From Notospermus geniculatus (Eukaryota; Nemertea; Pilidiophora; Heteronemertea; Lineidae): a stretch of 64,000 nt of DNA. The position numbers were made by a program, and so were the translations under genes. The notes under the pieces were generated by a model. It was given only the letters and a program-made list of their open reading frames with translations, was not told where the DNA came from and searched no databases. Position 1 is the stretch's first letter. Each line of letters opens with the position of its first letter. Shown in pieces: positions 10,332 to 21,065 of this stretch. The stretch covers positions 42,840 to 106,839 of the forward strand of contig NMRB01000865.1 of assembly GCA_002633025.1 (NCBI GenBank). Reading direction: 5' to 3'.

Positions 10332-10502
10332 CCGGCCACTGACGATCATGTAAGTCCACTGCTCGCCCCTTCTACCGAACTACTTATAACCTAACCTCCG
10401 TGAATCTTGTACCTTTCTCGTAACTAACCCACAACCCAGTAGTCTTGAACGTTAGTTGGGATGTTGATATTTTTGGTGGCTGGGAGGGGAATGTCCATGG
10501 TC

Positions 10503-10566
10503 GTCAGCTGCCCCTGCATTCAGAGAGACTTTAGTGAAAAGTCTCTCTGAATGCAGGGCAGCTGAC
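10503..10566. repeat. Near-perfect 30-base-arm hairpin
   Basis: The arms GTCAGCTGCCCCTGCATTCA... and its complement are separated by about 4 bases (AGTG). It is probably a deletion remnant of an inverted-repeat element. Confidence 0.7.
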
Positions 10567-10734
10567 ATGGATTTGTGGTTATAAGTATTTATTAGCAAAT
10601 GCAGATTTGTAGGGAAATGGGAGGGCTGGGGAGATATTCGTCCTGCGACTAAAAGTGTTCAGCAAAAAAACAGAGAAACACATTTAGCAAAAAAAAAAAC
10701 TGAGAAACAGACGCGTGAAAAAAAATCGCCTATT

Positions 10735-10800
10735 GCAAGGCTCGAACCCGGCGCTCCCGATTCATAGCCGGACGCTCTATCGATGCGCCAGCCGCCTATG
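10735..10800 (-). other. tRNA-like sequence (SINE head or tRNA pseudogene)
   Basis: The minus strand carries an A-box-like TGGCGCATCGATAGAGCG and a B-box GGGTTCGAGCC about 35 bases later, with a degenerate anticodon arm. The acceptor ends do not pair, so it is not a working tRNA. An A-rich stretch follows, as in tRNA-derived SINEs. Confidence 0.55.
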
Positions 10801-11344
10801 ATGCCGGCTACTGAATAAATGTTTATGAATACATCCCAGCTGCTCAACATATTTTTATGATGATAGAAATGACGTCACAAATCAGAATAATCTTACAAAA
10901 ATCGCATTTCACAACATCCATAGAGCAAGTCCCCAGCAAATCTATCAGTATATCGCTACATAATGTACCCATCTACGTTCATAGCCACTAAAAACGGTGA
11001 ACCAACCGTCCGATATATTCCATCTGAACATTAGGCGCATTTCAGCTATAAGTCCGATTCTATTGACTGACCCGTGACAAGTCTTTGGCTAGCTTCGCTG
11101 TTGGCCGCTACGCGGCGCGTTGGGCCCTTGCGTCAAGTAATACCTGCCTTTTTGATCACGGTGCAGGTAGTCATGGTCCAAATGGATCCCGAGGGATTTT
11201 TCTAAAGAAATTTCCCGACCGATGCTTCCTCTACAAGAAAAGGTTTATCGGCACTTCCGAAACTCCGTCTGACGGAAGTTGCCAAAATCCAAGATGGCCT
11301 GCAAAATGGCCGCCAAATTCATCAAATCCATAAAATCCCATTGC

Positions 11345-12439
11345 TCATTTTTGCTCGCCTCTGTGTGTAGTACTCCTGCGTTTCCCCATTCTTCGACAAA
11401 TAAAGGACAAGACGTTCTTCTTGACAAACCCACAACACGTGGTTAACATTTTCAAAACGTCAGCGCGATAGAATGGCAACGTGAATCCATAAATAACAAA
11501 ATTGATACAATAATTTATTAAGCTAGACAGGAGCAAGAATTTCGTGATGAGCCATAAAAATATTTTTAATCGTTCTGAATCATCGGAGTCTTCGGGAACG
11601 ACTAAAAATAATGTGTACATTGTGGATGCTGGTAACAGAAATATAACGTACAGCGTCGATACAGTCATTAAAGATACAACCATCCTTGTGTCCTGTTGTT
11701 TTTTTGGTTGTATCATCGTTTCCCTGACGGCCGCCTGCCGGGCTTTAGCAATACCCACGACAATCAAGATATTTGAAGAGAAGATCAGAAAGCTTGGGAT
11801 GTAGCTATACACAGCTGTCTCGAATTGGAACATGATACCACTTGTTGTGGGTGATGTGGTATACCAACAACGGCCGGTGGCCGCAATTTCGCGGAAGTCC
11901 ACCACAAAAAGAAGATGGGTGCTGAACAAACTGGCAGCCATAATGATGATTGCTATGGCAACCTTTCTCATCCTTGTTGTGATCCGGGCCCGGTGTAAGG
12001 GGAACCAGACGATAAAAGCCCTTTCCATGGTGAAAGCCACAATGAGCCATCCAGAGACACACTCGGAGACATGAAGAAGGAAGATGTTAATCTTACATTC
12101 CCACCCACTGTTGAGAAGATTATAAGAATACCTGCCTTTCGTGATTTCTGGTAACCCATCTCTAATCCACCATACGACGCCGTTGAACAAGACGACTCCG
12201 GTGTCGGACACAGAAAGGACGCTGAGATACTGAACCGACGCATCCTCTCTGTGTCTCGCCCTGAAGAAGACGATGAAGGAAATCGTGTTCCCGATGATCC
12301 CGGTGGAATATATGACTACCATGATGTAATTTTGAAAAAATTTGAAGATGCTTTCAATTTGACTGAACTCACTTTCCAAGTGGTGATGGAGAATGACGTC
12401 GGTAGGCCTATACAGCTCAGGCCTTCCCGTCACAGCCAT
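11345..12439 (-). CDS. G7: intact GPCR with in-frame 6-base gain and long tail
   Basis: 364 codons. The N-terminus reads E-L-Y-R-P-T-D-V, where other genes have E-L-Y-T-D-V. The two extra codons come from a GGCCTA gain that makes a TAGGCCTA octamer at 12403-12410. The normal stop after V-L-S is changed, so translation continues into the flank and adds a basic tail (C-R-R-M-G-K-R-R-S) before stopping. Inner loop 3 has A-K-A-R-Q-A-A-V and E-T-M-I-Q. Framework motifs are intact, so the receptor could work with a different cytoplasmic tail. Confidence 0.88.
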   Translation of the reverse strand: MAVTGRPELYRPTDVILHHHLESEFSQIESIFKFFQNYIMVVIYSTGIIGNTISFIVFFRARHREDASVQYLSVLSVSDTGVVLFNGVVWWIRDGLPEITKGRYSYNLLNSGWECKINIFLLHVSECVSGWLIVAFTMERAFIVWFPLHRARITTRMRKVAIAIIIMAASLFSTHLLFVVDFREIAATGRCWYTTSPTTSGIMFQFETAVYSYIPSFLIFSSNILIVVGIAKARQAAVRETMIQPKKQQDTRMVVSLMTVSTLYVIFLLPASTMYTLFLVVPEDSDDSERLKIFLWLITKFLLLSSLINYCINFVIYGFTLPFYRADVLKMLTTCCGFVKKNVLSFICRRMGKRRSTTHRGEQK

Positions 12440-12568
12440 GTAGAAATCGCAGAGATTAATGAAAAACAGGGAAGTGGCTGGCCGTCATGACCCAGAATTC
12501 CTCTCTCTCTCCAGTCACACGGTATCGACACTGAGATTGATAACTAAACGAACAGAAAATGCTGAAAG

Positions 12569-12583
12569 ATATTATTTTTATTC
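12569..12583 (-). promoter_or_regulatory. TATA-like element of G7
   Basis: GAATAAAAATAATATC on the minus strand, about 130 bases before the ATG. It carries a 3-base internal change relative to its sisters. Confidence 0.4.
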
Positions 12584-13144
12584 ATAGCATCTTTAATCGA
12601 TTCTATTTTCAATGTTTTGCATGTTTTACTAATCACAAGGAAAGAGAACTATTTTGATGAATGTCGCAGTTGTGTCATTTTGACCACATGACTCATGGCA
12701 GCCACTGTGATATGACGAAGATGTATGTCCCCTTCTCCCCTGTTCTACCGAACTAGATTTAACCTAACTTCCCTGAATTTTGTAGCTTTCTCGTGACGAA
12801 CCCACAACATAGTAATACCGTATTACTCTTCATTCCACATCCAATTGGCGCGAGGTTTATGGCCGATATCTCCACGACGGGTGGCGTCATATTTCACGTA
12901 CCATACATCTATTGATTTGTTTTTTTGCCGCTACAGCCATCGTCACTGTCATTTTGCCTAAAAACATGACATAAAATAGTTCTTTCACTAATCACAGTTC
13001 GTGTTTACGGCCGAAATGGCGGCCATTTTGAAATTGCGCAATGCATCGCGCATGTGTAAACTGCACTGAACATTTTGGCGAAATGAATTGGGTTTTGCGA
13101 AGGGGATCCGTTACGTCGGCCTTACGCGAAAAATAAAAGGGACT

Positions 13145-13270
13145 TTGAGATCAGCAACTTATCACGGATCCTTATACGTATACGGATAGATTTCTGTACA
13201 ATGAGGACAAATTTTGTGTACATTTCGATCCGTATACGAATAAGGATCCGTGATAAGTTGCTGATCTCAA
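13145..13270. mobile_element. Palindromic MITE
   Basis: Arms of about 45 bases (TTGAGATCAGCAACTTATCA... and its complement ending at 13270) flank a loop of about 36 bases. No sister copy in the window gives an empty site. Confidence 0.7.
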
Positions 13271-13754
13271 ACTCGCTATATTGATAGCAGAAAGATACCG
13301 ACAAGGAAGATAAGTCAATTGATGCATAGTATGTCAAAATTGACCCAGCCATTACAAAACATGAGGTGCTATTCTGATTACTGTGGATAAATTGACGATT
13401 CTTCTGAAATGAGAATAACAATTTGGTAGCAAACTATGTTCTTGCACTGGTATTTGGTGAACAAAATGTTCTTTTTGCTTAGAATTGTTTATCCGCACGT
13501 TTTTGTACTGTTCTTTACTGAAAAATAGGTCGGTACAGTAGAATCAGATGGTGGTTAATGGCAGTGGATACTTTTGCGATTTGACACCTGTTACCTCCTG
13601 ATTCTGAAATATACCATCATTGCCATGTAATTTCTGACTGAACAAACTTTGGCTCGTCTGACTGTAAGCCTCCTCTAAGAAAACCCCCCAGCACACTACA
13701 TGTATGTTTTGTAATGCCGTTGCGGAGATATTGATCAACGTTGCAGGTGGTCAG

Positions 13755-14629
13755 CATCCTCCCACAGCAGGGCTTTGGTCTCGTTCCTCTTCATGCACTC
13801 ACACACAAAGCCCTGCAGAAATTGGGCCTCCCAGCTAAGCATGAGGTGGTCAGAAATCCATTGCTCAATCAGAATGCAGCATTTCTAGGGTGTGAATGCT
13901 AAATAATTACGACTTATATAAAGAATCAAAAAAATAAGAATCTTATTTATATATACGAAGAACCACTGGGATAAGATTCAGTCAATTTTGAAAAGACATG
14001 AGTGATTTGTAGATACAAAACTTCTACAATAAAACAGGGTAAAACTACGAAAGTACCAAAACCATGGCAATGGAGGGAGTGCAACTGGAGTATGGAACAG
14101 CCGCACCAGATTCACTGGATATTCTACATTCGGAACGACCTGAGGCGAACTGCTTATCTGCCCACTGTACGGCGCATTTCACCTCGGACACAAGTCCAAG
14201 CCAGCCATATTGTTTATCAACAAAACCACCTGACCGACCGTGGGACTATTTTGGCCGAATTTTGGCCTGTTAAGATGTTCAACCTTATTTGCTGGATTAT
14301 TTGAGCCATATTATATAATATTATATATAAACTTACCGGTATCTCACCCAATCTGCCAATTATTAATCAATAACGCAACGTTTTTGTGTGCCCTATTTTG
14401 TTCATGCGCAGATGTGATGAGGCGAACCGCACAATTACCTGCAGAAACGAACGGCAATCGTTGCGCGTTCAAGATGGCTGCCTTGGACTTGTGTCCGAGG
14501 GGAAATGCGACCGTACGGAAATTGCCGAGCAGTTGCCTTCGGAAGTTCCGAATGGATATTCTATTTCAGCAGGGGTTTGTGTGAGTGGATGAAGAGGAGC
14601 GAGGTAAAAACTCCTGTTGTTGGAGGATG
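13755..14629. mobile_element. 875-base inverted-repeat element with 8-base duplication
   Basis: It interrupts the flank module word GCAGGTAGTCAGGGACC. GTGGTCAG and GTAGTCAG stand on either side, an 8-base duplication with one mismatch. The ends CATCCTCCCACAGCAGG and CCTGTTGTTGGAGGATG pair, and the pairing continues about 60 bases inward (CTCTTCATGCACTCACAC). An 8-base duplication suggests a hAT-type non-autonomous element. It contains a second, nested element. No transposase frame is seen. Confidence 0.75.
14126..14553. mobile_element. Nested MITE with 9-base duplication (MULE-like)
   Basis: GGATATTCT stands exactly on both sides (14117-14125 and 14554-14562). Long inverted arms include TCGGACACAAGTCC / GGACTTGTGTCCGA and GGCGAACTGC / GCAGTTGCC. 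A 9-base duplication with long arms is typical of Mutator-like elements; the class is inferred. Confidence 0.78.
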
Positions 14630-14849
14630 GTAGTCAGGGACCCGAGGGGTTTTTCTGAACACATTTGCCGACCAATGCTTCCTCTACATGAAAACGTTTG
14701 TCGGCACTTCCGAAACTCCTTCTGACTGAAGTTGCAAAATCCAAGATGGCCACTAAAATGGCCGCCAAATTCATCAAATCCATGATATCCCATTGCTCAT
14801 TATTGCTCGCCTCTAAGTGTTGTACCCCTGCATTTACCCATTTTTTTTG

Positions 14850-15881
14850 TCAAATAGAGGACAAGACCTTCTTCTTGACAAACCCACAACACGTGGTAAA
14901 CATTTTCATAACGTCAGCACGATAGAATGGCAACGTGAATCCATAAATAAAAAAATTGATAGAATAATTTATTATGCTAAACGTAAACAAAAATTTCGCA
15001 ATCAGCCTTAAGAATAATTTCACCTGTTTTGAATGACCAGAGTCTTCGGGAGCAAACAGAAAATACGTGTACATTGTGGACGCTGGTAACAGAAATATAA
15101 CATACAGCGTCGATACAGTCATTAAAGATACAACCATCCTTGTGTCCTGTTGTTTTTTGGGTTGTGACACCGTTTCCCTGACGGCCGCCCGCCGGGCTCT
15201 AGCAATACCCACGAGAATCAAAATATTTGAAGAGAAGATCAGAAAGCTTGGGATGTAGTTATACATGGTTGTGTCGAATTGAAATATAATGACGCTTACA
15301 GTTGGTGATGTGGTGGAGGAACAATCATGTGTGGTTACAATTTGGAGATAGTCTACCACAACAAGAAGATGGATGCTTAACAAAATGGCGGCCGTGATGA
15401 CGATTGCTATGGCAACCTTTCTCATCCTTGTTGTGATCCGGGCCCGGTGTAAGGGGAACCAGACGACGAAGGCTCTTTCCACTGTAAAGGTCACAATGAG
15501 CCATCCGGAAACAAACTGGAAGGCGTTGACAAGGAAATAGTCAATCTTACATGCCGCCGTGTTGTCGAGAGTGTTATAGGAATACTTGCCGTTTGTGACT
15601 TTTGGTAACCCGTCTCGAATCCACCTTGTGACGCCGTAGGATAAAATGACACCGGTGTCGGACAAAGAAAGGACGCTGAGATACTGAACCGACGCATCCT
15701 CTCTGTGTCTCGCTCTGAAGAAGACGATGAAGGAAATCGTGTTGCCGATGATACCGATGGAATATACGCCCAACATAACATAATGCTGAACGAATCCAAA
15801 GATGCTCTCAAGATGATCGAAGTCGGTGCTGTGAAGGTTGGGGACGTCGGTGGACAGCTCAGGGCTTCCCGTCACAGCCAT
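14850..15881 (-). CDS. G8: intact class A GPCR, subfamily II
   Basis: 343 codons. This is the first gene of subfamily II, marked by the N-terminus S-P-E-L-S-T-D-V-P-N-L-H and a TM1 entry F-V-Q-H-Y-V-M-L-G-V-Y. The first outer loop has D-N-T-A-A-C-K-I-D and the second T-H-D-C-S-S-T-T-S. The TM6-TM7 loop is F-A-P-E-D-S-G-H-S. The leader is longer than in subfamily I and has its own conserved promoter. Motifs of the family framework are complete. Confidence 0.9.
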   Translation of the reverse strand: MAVTGSPELSTDVPNLHSTDFDHLESIFGFVQHYVMLGVYSIGIIGNTISFIVFFRARHREDASVQYLSVLSLSDTGVILSYGVTRWIRDGLPKVTNGKYSYNTLDNTAACKIDYFLVNAFQFVSGWLIVTFTVERAFVVWFPLHRARITTRMRKVAIAIVITAAILLSIHLLVVVDYLQIVTTHDCSSTTSPTVSVIIFQFDTTMYNYIPSFLIFSSNILILVGIARARRAAVRETVSQPKKQQDTRMVVSLMTVSTLYVIFLLPASTMYTYFLFAPEDSGHSKQVKLFLRLIAKFLFTFSIINYSINFFIYGFTLPFYRADVMKMFTTCCGFVKKKVLSSI

Positions 15882-16091
15882 GTTTCAAGCGAGGGGATAA
15901 ACAAAAATAGGGGAATGATAGCTACGATATCATGCCCCAGAATGCCTCGCGAGAGTCAGAAGAAGTGAAACGCATTCGAGACACATGATTCGGCGCCATT
16001 CAACTTGTAGTTCTCACTAAAAACGGCGGGGAAAGAAGTAATCACATGTCTCCACTTCATGACTCCAATAGATGGGAAGATACTATAAGTT

Positions 16092-16104
16092 GTATTTTTA
16101 TTGC
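16092..16104 (-). promoter_or_regulatory. TATA-like element of G8
   Basis: GGATGCAATAAAAATAC on the minus strand, about 211 bases before the ATG. The same distance is found in G9, G11, G12 and G13. Confidence 0.5.
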
Positions 16105-16246
16105 ATCCACGCCAGATTTTATTTTAAACATGTTTACTGGTGTTAAACTAAATTTAACAACTGGCACTACAATCTATTTTGATCATCGTCGAAGTTCATT
16201 CCTGGTCATATACATCTTACATTTTTAGTTTTATCAGGATTGTTAC

Positions 16247-16453
16247 GGCCCGCATTCTACAGGTTGGGCCAGAGAATGTGTCCCTCGAACAATAGCATTT
16301 CTATTGTTTCCCTATTGTTCCAGCGACACTGTCTGGCCCACCCTGAAGAAGCCGCCTTAACACTAAGGTCCACTTTAAGCTTTTGTACTCTACCCTGCAA
16401 ACAACAGATAAAGGAAAACCTTAGAGTTAAGGAAGCTTCTAGAATACGGCCCT
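16247..16453. mobile_element. GGCC(C)G-ended palindromic MITE with nested hairpin
   Basis: The outer ends are GGCCCGCATTCTA and TAGAATACGGCC, with arm words CCTTAACACTAAGG and CCTTAGAGTTAAGG. A second palindrome at 16263-16344 (GGGCCAGAGA...CTGGCCCACCC) interrupts the left arm. The outer element is the same family as 61484-61604. Confidence 0.7.
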
Positions 16454-16462
16454 ACAGATCGC

Positions 16463-16492
16463 GAATCCAACATGGCGGCCGGTATTACGTCA
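16463..16492. promoter_or_regulatory. YY1-like plus CRE-like site pair
   Basis: GAATCCAACATGGCGGCC is followed by TTACGTCA. The same pair recurs at 17977-18006 and 21413-21444 at equivalent places between genes. Confidence 0.4.
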
Positions 16493-16566
16493 CCGTGAAG
16501 CCCCTGCTTACATTTATCTATTCTTCGGACCCATGCTTCCTAAATCTCGCCTCTTCTTTCTCAGTT

Positions 16567-17594
16567 TCAGGATAAATCCTTCCTCTTGACAAACCCACAA
16601 CACGCGGTAAACATTTTTAAAACGTCAGCCCGATAGAATGGCAACGTGACTCCATAAACAATAAAATTGATGCAATAATTTGTCATACTAAACACAGACA
16701 AGAATTTTGTAACAAGCATTAAAAATAATTGCATCTGTTTTGAATTTTGAATATCTCCAGTTGCGAAGAGAAAGTACGTGTACATTGTGGATCCTGGTAA
16801 CAGAAGTATAACGTACAGTGTCGATACCGTCATTAAAGATACAACCATCCTTGTGTCCTCTCGTTTTTTGGGTTGTGACATCGTCTCCCTGACGGCCGCT
16901 CGCCGGGCTCTAGCAATACCCACGACAATCAAGATATTTGAAGAGAAGATCAGAAAGCTTGGGATGTAGCTATACACAGCTGTCTCGAATTGGAATATAA
17001 TGCCGCTTATAGTGATTGATGTGGTGTAGGCACAATCATTTGCGGTTACAAGTTGGCGGTAGTCGACCAAAACAAGAAGATGGGTGCTCAAAAAAATGGC
17101 GGCGATGATGATGATTGCTATGGCAACCTTTCTCATCCTTGTTGTGATCCGGGCCCGGTGTAAGGGGAACCAGACGACGAAAGCTCTTTCCATGGTGAAA
17201 GTCACAATGAGCCATCCAGAAAAACATACTGTGAGACTTGGAGAAGAAAAATGTCAATCTTACATGCCGCCGTATTGTCGAGAGGGTTATAGGAATACTT
17301 GCCGTTTGTGACTTTTGGTAACCCGTCTCGAATCCACCTTGTGACGCCGTAGGATAAAATGACACCAGTGTCGGACAGAGAAAGGACGCTGAGATACTGA
17401 ACCGACGCATCCTCTCTGTGTCTCGCCCTGAAGAAGACGATGAAGGAAATCGTGTTGCCGATGATGCCGACGGAATATACGCCCAACATAACATAATGCT
17501 GAACGAATCCAAAGATGCTCTCAAGATGATCGAAGTCGCTGCTGCGGAGGTTGGGGACGTCGGTGGGCAGCTCAGGGCTTCCCGTCACAGGCAT
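16567..17594 (-). pseudogene. G9: subfamily II GPCR with frameshift in TM3
   Basis: The first frame (17594 to 17202) encodes M-P-V-T-G to the start of TM3 (L-L-Q-V-S-Q-Y-V-F). The second frame (to 16567) resumes at V-T-F-T-M-E-R-A-F and runs to K-R-K-D-L-S and stop. The break is a run of five T on the coding strand, two more than expected at the TM3 V-S-G-W-L motif. Everything else is well preserved, so this is a very recent lesion, an allele, or a homopolymer sequencing error. Confidence 0.82.
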
Positions 17595-17804
17595 GTTTCA
17601 AGCTCGGGGATAAAGAAATGTAATGAAATGATAGCTAGGATGTAACCAGAATTGGCTATCTCCCGATAGTCAGAAGAAATTGATATCGAGATTGAACCGA
17701 ACTTAGAGACAGCGGATTCGACGCCATGTCATCAATAAAAACGGGAAAGGTGTCCTCGCATGTCTCCACTTCATGACACCAATAGATGGGAAGATGCTAT
17801 AAGT

Positions 17805-17816
17805 TGTATTTTTATC
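17805..17816 (-). promoter_or_regulatory. TATA-like element of G9
   Basis: GCGATAAAAATAC on the minus strand, 211 bases before the G9 start. Confidence 0.45.
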
Positions 17817-17976
17817 GCATCCACGCCACATTTTATTTTAAACAAGTTTGCTGATATTTCAACTAAATATACATGTAACAACTGGCATATCATCTATTTT
17901 TATCATCGTCGCAGTTCTGTCATAACAGGCCATGCATACACATTTCAAAGGTTCTATCAAGATGAACACAAATCGT

Positions 17977-18006
17977 GAATCCAACATGGCGGCCAATGCT
18001 ACGTCA
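17977..18006. promoter_or_regulatory. YY1-like plus CRE-like site pair
   Basis: GAATCCAACATGGCGGCC followed by CTACGTCA; second of three equivalent copies. Confidence 0.4.
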
Positions 18007-18030
18007 GTGTGGATCCCCTGTTTCCCTTGT

Positions 18031-18202
18031 GGTGTACCAACAATCGTGTGTTGTCACAATTTGGAGATAGTCGACCACAACAAGACGATGGATGCTCAAC
18101 GAAATGGCGGCCATGATGATGATTGCTAAAAATGGCAATCTTTCTCATCTTTGTTGTGATCCGGGTCCGGTGTAAGGGGTAGGCCTACCAGACGACGAAA
18201 GC
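18031..18202 (-). pseudogene. G10: GPCR fragment (TM4 and second outer loop)
   Basis: The sequence encodes the inner loop after TM3, TM4 and the loop with D-C-W-Y, closest to G17. It then breaks off at about 18030, where unrelated flank begins, so TM5-TM7 are missing. A 4-base insertion (GCTAAAAATGGC for GCTATGGC) shifts the frame, and a TAGGCCTA octamer (18180-18187) interrupts the P-L-H-R-A-R motif. The 5' part disappears into the assembly gap. Confidence 0.8.
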
Positions 18203-19028
18203 NNNNNNNNNNNNNNNNNNNNNNNNNNNNNNNNNNNNNNNNNNNNNNNNNNNNNNNNNNNNNNNNNNNNNNNNNNNNNNNNNNNNNNNNNNNNNNNNNN
18301 NNNNNNNNNNNNNNNNNNNNNNNNNNNNNNNNNNNNNNNNNNNNNNNNNNNNNNNNNNNNNNNNNNNNNNNNNNNNNNNNNNNNNNNNNNNNNNNNNNNN
18401 NNNNNNNNNNNNNNNNNNNNNNNNNNNNNNNNNNNNNNNNNNNNNNNNNNNNNNNNNNNNNNNNNNNNNNNNNNNNNNNNNNNNNNNNNNNNNNNNNNNN
18501 NNNNNNNNNNNNNNNNNNNNNNNNNNNNNNNNNNNNNNNNNNNNNNNNNNNNNNNNNNNNNNNNNNNNNNNNNNNNNNNNNNNNNNNNNNNNNNNNNNNN
18601 NNNNNNNNNNNNNNNNNNNNNNNNNNNNNNNNNNNNNNNNNNNNNNNNNNNNNNNNNNNNNNNNNNNNNNNNNNNNNNNNNNNNNNNNNNNNNNNNNNNN
18701 NNNNNNNNNNNNNNNNNNNNNNNNNNNNNNNNNNNNNNNNNNNNNNNNNNNNNNNNNNNNNNNNNNNNNNNNNNNNNNNNNNNNNNNNNNNNNNNNNNNN
18801 NNNNNNNNNNNNNNNNNNNNNNNNNNNNNNNNNNNNNNNNNNNNNNNNNNNNNNNNNNNNNNNNNNNNNNNNNNNNNNNNNNNNNNNNNNNNNNNNNNNN
18901 NNNNNNNNNNNNNNNNNNNNNNNNNNNNNNNNNNNNNNNNNNNNNNNNNNNNNNNNNNNNNNNNNNNNNNNNNNNNNNNNNNNNNNNNNNNNNNNNNNNN
19001 NNNNNNNNNNNNNNNNNNNNNNNNNNNN
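18203..19028. other. Assembly gap of 826 unknown bases
   Basis: A run of N. It probably holds the N-terminal part and promoter of G10, judging by what stands on both sides. Confidence 0.95.
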
Positions 19029-19097
19029 TAACCAAACCTCCCTGAATCTTGTAACTTTCTCGTGACGAACCCAGAACCTAGTAATACGTGCTATTTT

Positions 19098-19419
19098 CAC
19101 TGTAAAAAATCGTCCTGTACCCTGGGTCCAAACCCACGGGTACAGGGAACTAACATGGTAGTACAGCAAACTCACTCCGAGGAAGACGGACCTACTGTCG
19201 AAAATATTCCATGGTGACGTGTTCTACTTGGTTCTACCTTGGGTCCTCCTTCCCATGGCGGTTATCACTATGAGTAGAATCAGCAAAGACCATGGGTACT
19301 TTGCATTTGGGTACTTTGTACAGAAATGCATATATGAACACGTGGGAAATGGGCTTGAAATTTGGTTAAGGAATTTACCCATATCCATGGGTAAAGTGGA
19401 CCATTTTGTTTTTACAGTG
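19098..19419. mobile_element. CACTG-ended MITE in the G11 flank
   Basis: Sister flanks read GCTATTTTGATCAACG (for example near 6365). Here the same word is interrupted by 322 bases with ends CACTGTAAAAA and TTTTTACAGTG, and two extra T remain. CACTG ends with a very short duplication suit EnSpm/CACTA- or Chapaev-type elements. No transposase is present. Confidence 0.75.
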
Positions 19420-19642
19420 TTGATCAACTTTGCAGGTAGTCAGAGACCCAAGAGGTTTTTCTAAAGAAATTTGCCTACCGATGCTTCCTCTACAAGAAAA
19501 GAATTGTCGGCACTTCCGAAAAAACCTTCTGACGGAAGTTGCTAAAATCAAAGATGGCCGCCAAAATGGCCGCCAAATTCATCAAATCCATGATGTCCCG
19601 TTGCTCATTTTTGCTCGCCTCTGTGTGTTGTACCCCCTGGAT

Positions 19643-20680
19643 TTACCGATTTGTGGTCAAATAGATCTTCTTCTTGACAAACCCACAACACGTGGTAAAC
19701 ATTTTCAAAATGTCAGCACGATAGAATGGCAACGTGAGGCCATAAATAACAAAATTGATACAATAATTTATCACACTAAACATAAAAAAGAATTTTGCAA
19801 TCAGCCTTAAGAATAATTTCACCTGTTTTGAATGACCAGAGTCTTCGGGAGCGAACAGAAAATACGTGTACATTGTGGATGCTGGTAACAAAAATATAAC
19901 GTACAGAGTCGATACAGTCATTAAAGATACAACCATCCTTGTGTCCTGTTGTTTTTTGGCTTGAGACATCGTTTCCCTGACGGCCGCCCGCCGAGCTCTA
20001 GCAATACCCACGACAATCAAGATATTTGAAGAGAAGATCAAAAAGCTTGGGATGTAGTTATACATGGTTGTGTCGAATTGGAATAAAATGCCGCTTACAG
20101 CTGATGATGTGGTGTAGGAACAATCATGTGCGGTTAGAAGTTGACGGTAGTCGACCAAAACAAGAAGATGGCTGCTCAACAAAATGGCGGCCACAATGAT
20201 GATTGCTATGGCAACCTTTCTCATCCTTGTTGTGATCCGGGCCCGGTGTAAGGGGAACCAGACAACAAAAGCTCTTTCCAGTGTAAAAGTCACAATGAGC
20301 CATCCAGAAACACACTGGAAAGCGTTGATGAGGAAAAAGTCAATCTTACATGCCGCCGCGTTGTCGAGAGTGTTATAGGAATACCTGCCGTTTGTAACTT
20401 TTGGTAACCCATCTCGAATCCACCTTGTGACACCGTAGGATAAAATGAAACCGGTGTCGGACAGAGAAAGGACGCTGAGATACTGAACCGACGCATCCTC
20501 TCTGTGTCTCGCCCTGAAGAAAACGATGAAGGAAATCGTGTTGCCGATGATACCGACGGAATATACGCCCAACATAACATAATGCCGAACGAATCCAAAG
20601 ATGATCTCAAGATGATTGAAGTCGCTGCTGTGAAGGTTGGGGACGTCAGTGGGCAGCTCGGGGCTTCCCGTCACAGCCAT
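19643..20680 (-). CDS. G11: intact class A GPCR, subfamily II
   Basis: 345 codons, starting M-A-V-T-G-S-P-E-L-P. It is close to G8 and G9, but with C-K-I-D-F-F-L-I-N-A-F in TM3 and L-L-T-A-H-D-C-S-Y in the second outer loop. Inner loop 3 has S-Q-A-K-K-Q-Q. The C-tail (K-K-K-I-Y-L-T-T-N-R) resembles subfamily I rather than its neighbours, which suggests that the 3' end was exchanged with that group. Framework motifs are complete. Confidence 0.9.
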   Translation of the reverse strand: MAVTGSPELPTDVPNLHSSDFNHLEIIFGFVRHYVMLGVYSVGIIGNTISFIVFFRARHREDASVQYLSVLSLSDTGFILSYGVTRWIRDGLPKVTNGRYSYNTLDNAAACKIDFFLINAFQCVSGWLIVTFTLERAFVVWFPLHRARITTRMRKVAIAIIIVAAILLSSHLLVLVDYRQLLTAHDCSYTTSSAVSGILFQFDTTMYNYIPSFLIFSSNILIVVGIARARRAAVRETMSQAKKQQDTRMVVSLMTVSTLYVIFLLPASTMYTYFLFAPEDSGHSKQVKLFLRLIAKFFFMFSVINYCINFVIYGLTLPFYRADILKMFTTCCGFVKKKIYLTTNR

Positions 20681-20889
20681 GTTTCATGCGCGGAGATGAA
20701 GAAAAGTAAGGGAATGATAGCTACATGTACGATATCATGACCCAGACCTCGCGAGAGTCAGAAGTTGATATCGATATTGAAACGCATTTTAGTACACAGG
20801 ATTCGACGCCATATCATCACTAAAAACGGGAAAGGTGTCCTCGCATGTCTCCACTTCATGACACCAATAGATGGAAAGATGCTACAAGT

Positions 20890-20902
20890 TGTATTTTTAT
20901 CG
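20890..20902 (-). promoter_or_regulatory. TATA-like element of G11
   Basis: GCGATAAAAATAC on the minus strand, about 210 bases before the ATG. Confidence 0.5.
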
Positions 20903-21065
20903 CATCCACGCCACATTTTATTTAAACAAGTTTGCTGATGTTTCTGACTAAATATAACAACTGGCATATGATCTATTTTGATCCTCGTCGCAGTTCTGTC
21001 ATAATAGGCCATGCATACACATTTCAAAGGTTCTATCAAGATAGTTCGATTCTGGTCAAGATAGT

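Larger units (their letters stand above)
9932..11344. other. G6 upstream region with several insertions, G7 flank
   Basis: No gene. The promoter half (to about 10180) is subfamily I type. Separate entries cover a 148-base element, a hairpin and a tRNA-like sequence. A-rich stretches lie near 10665-10725. From about 11130 the flank module with the YY1-like words leads to the G7 stop. Confidence 0.55.
12440..13754. other. G7 upstream region and unassigned DNA
   Basis: No gene is recognised. The promoter half extends to about 12780. From 12830 to 13130 I see a CpG-bearing stretch with GAAATGGCGGCCATTTTG but no repeat partner. The rest is AT-rich and without coding features; reading frames here are short and without motifs. 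Confidence 0.5.

Noticed and set aside
10735-10800. Functional tRNA gene on the minus strand.
   Set aside because: A and B boxes are present but acceptor and anticodon stems do not pair properly; kept only as a tRNA-like sequence.
18126-19175. Long frames across the 18.2-19.0 kb gap.
   Set aside because: They consist almost entirely of unknown bases.
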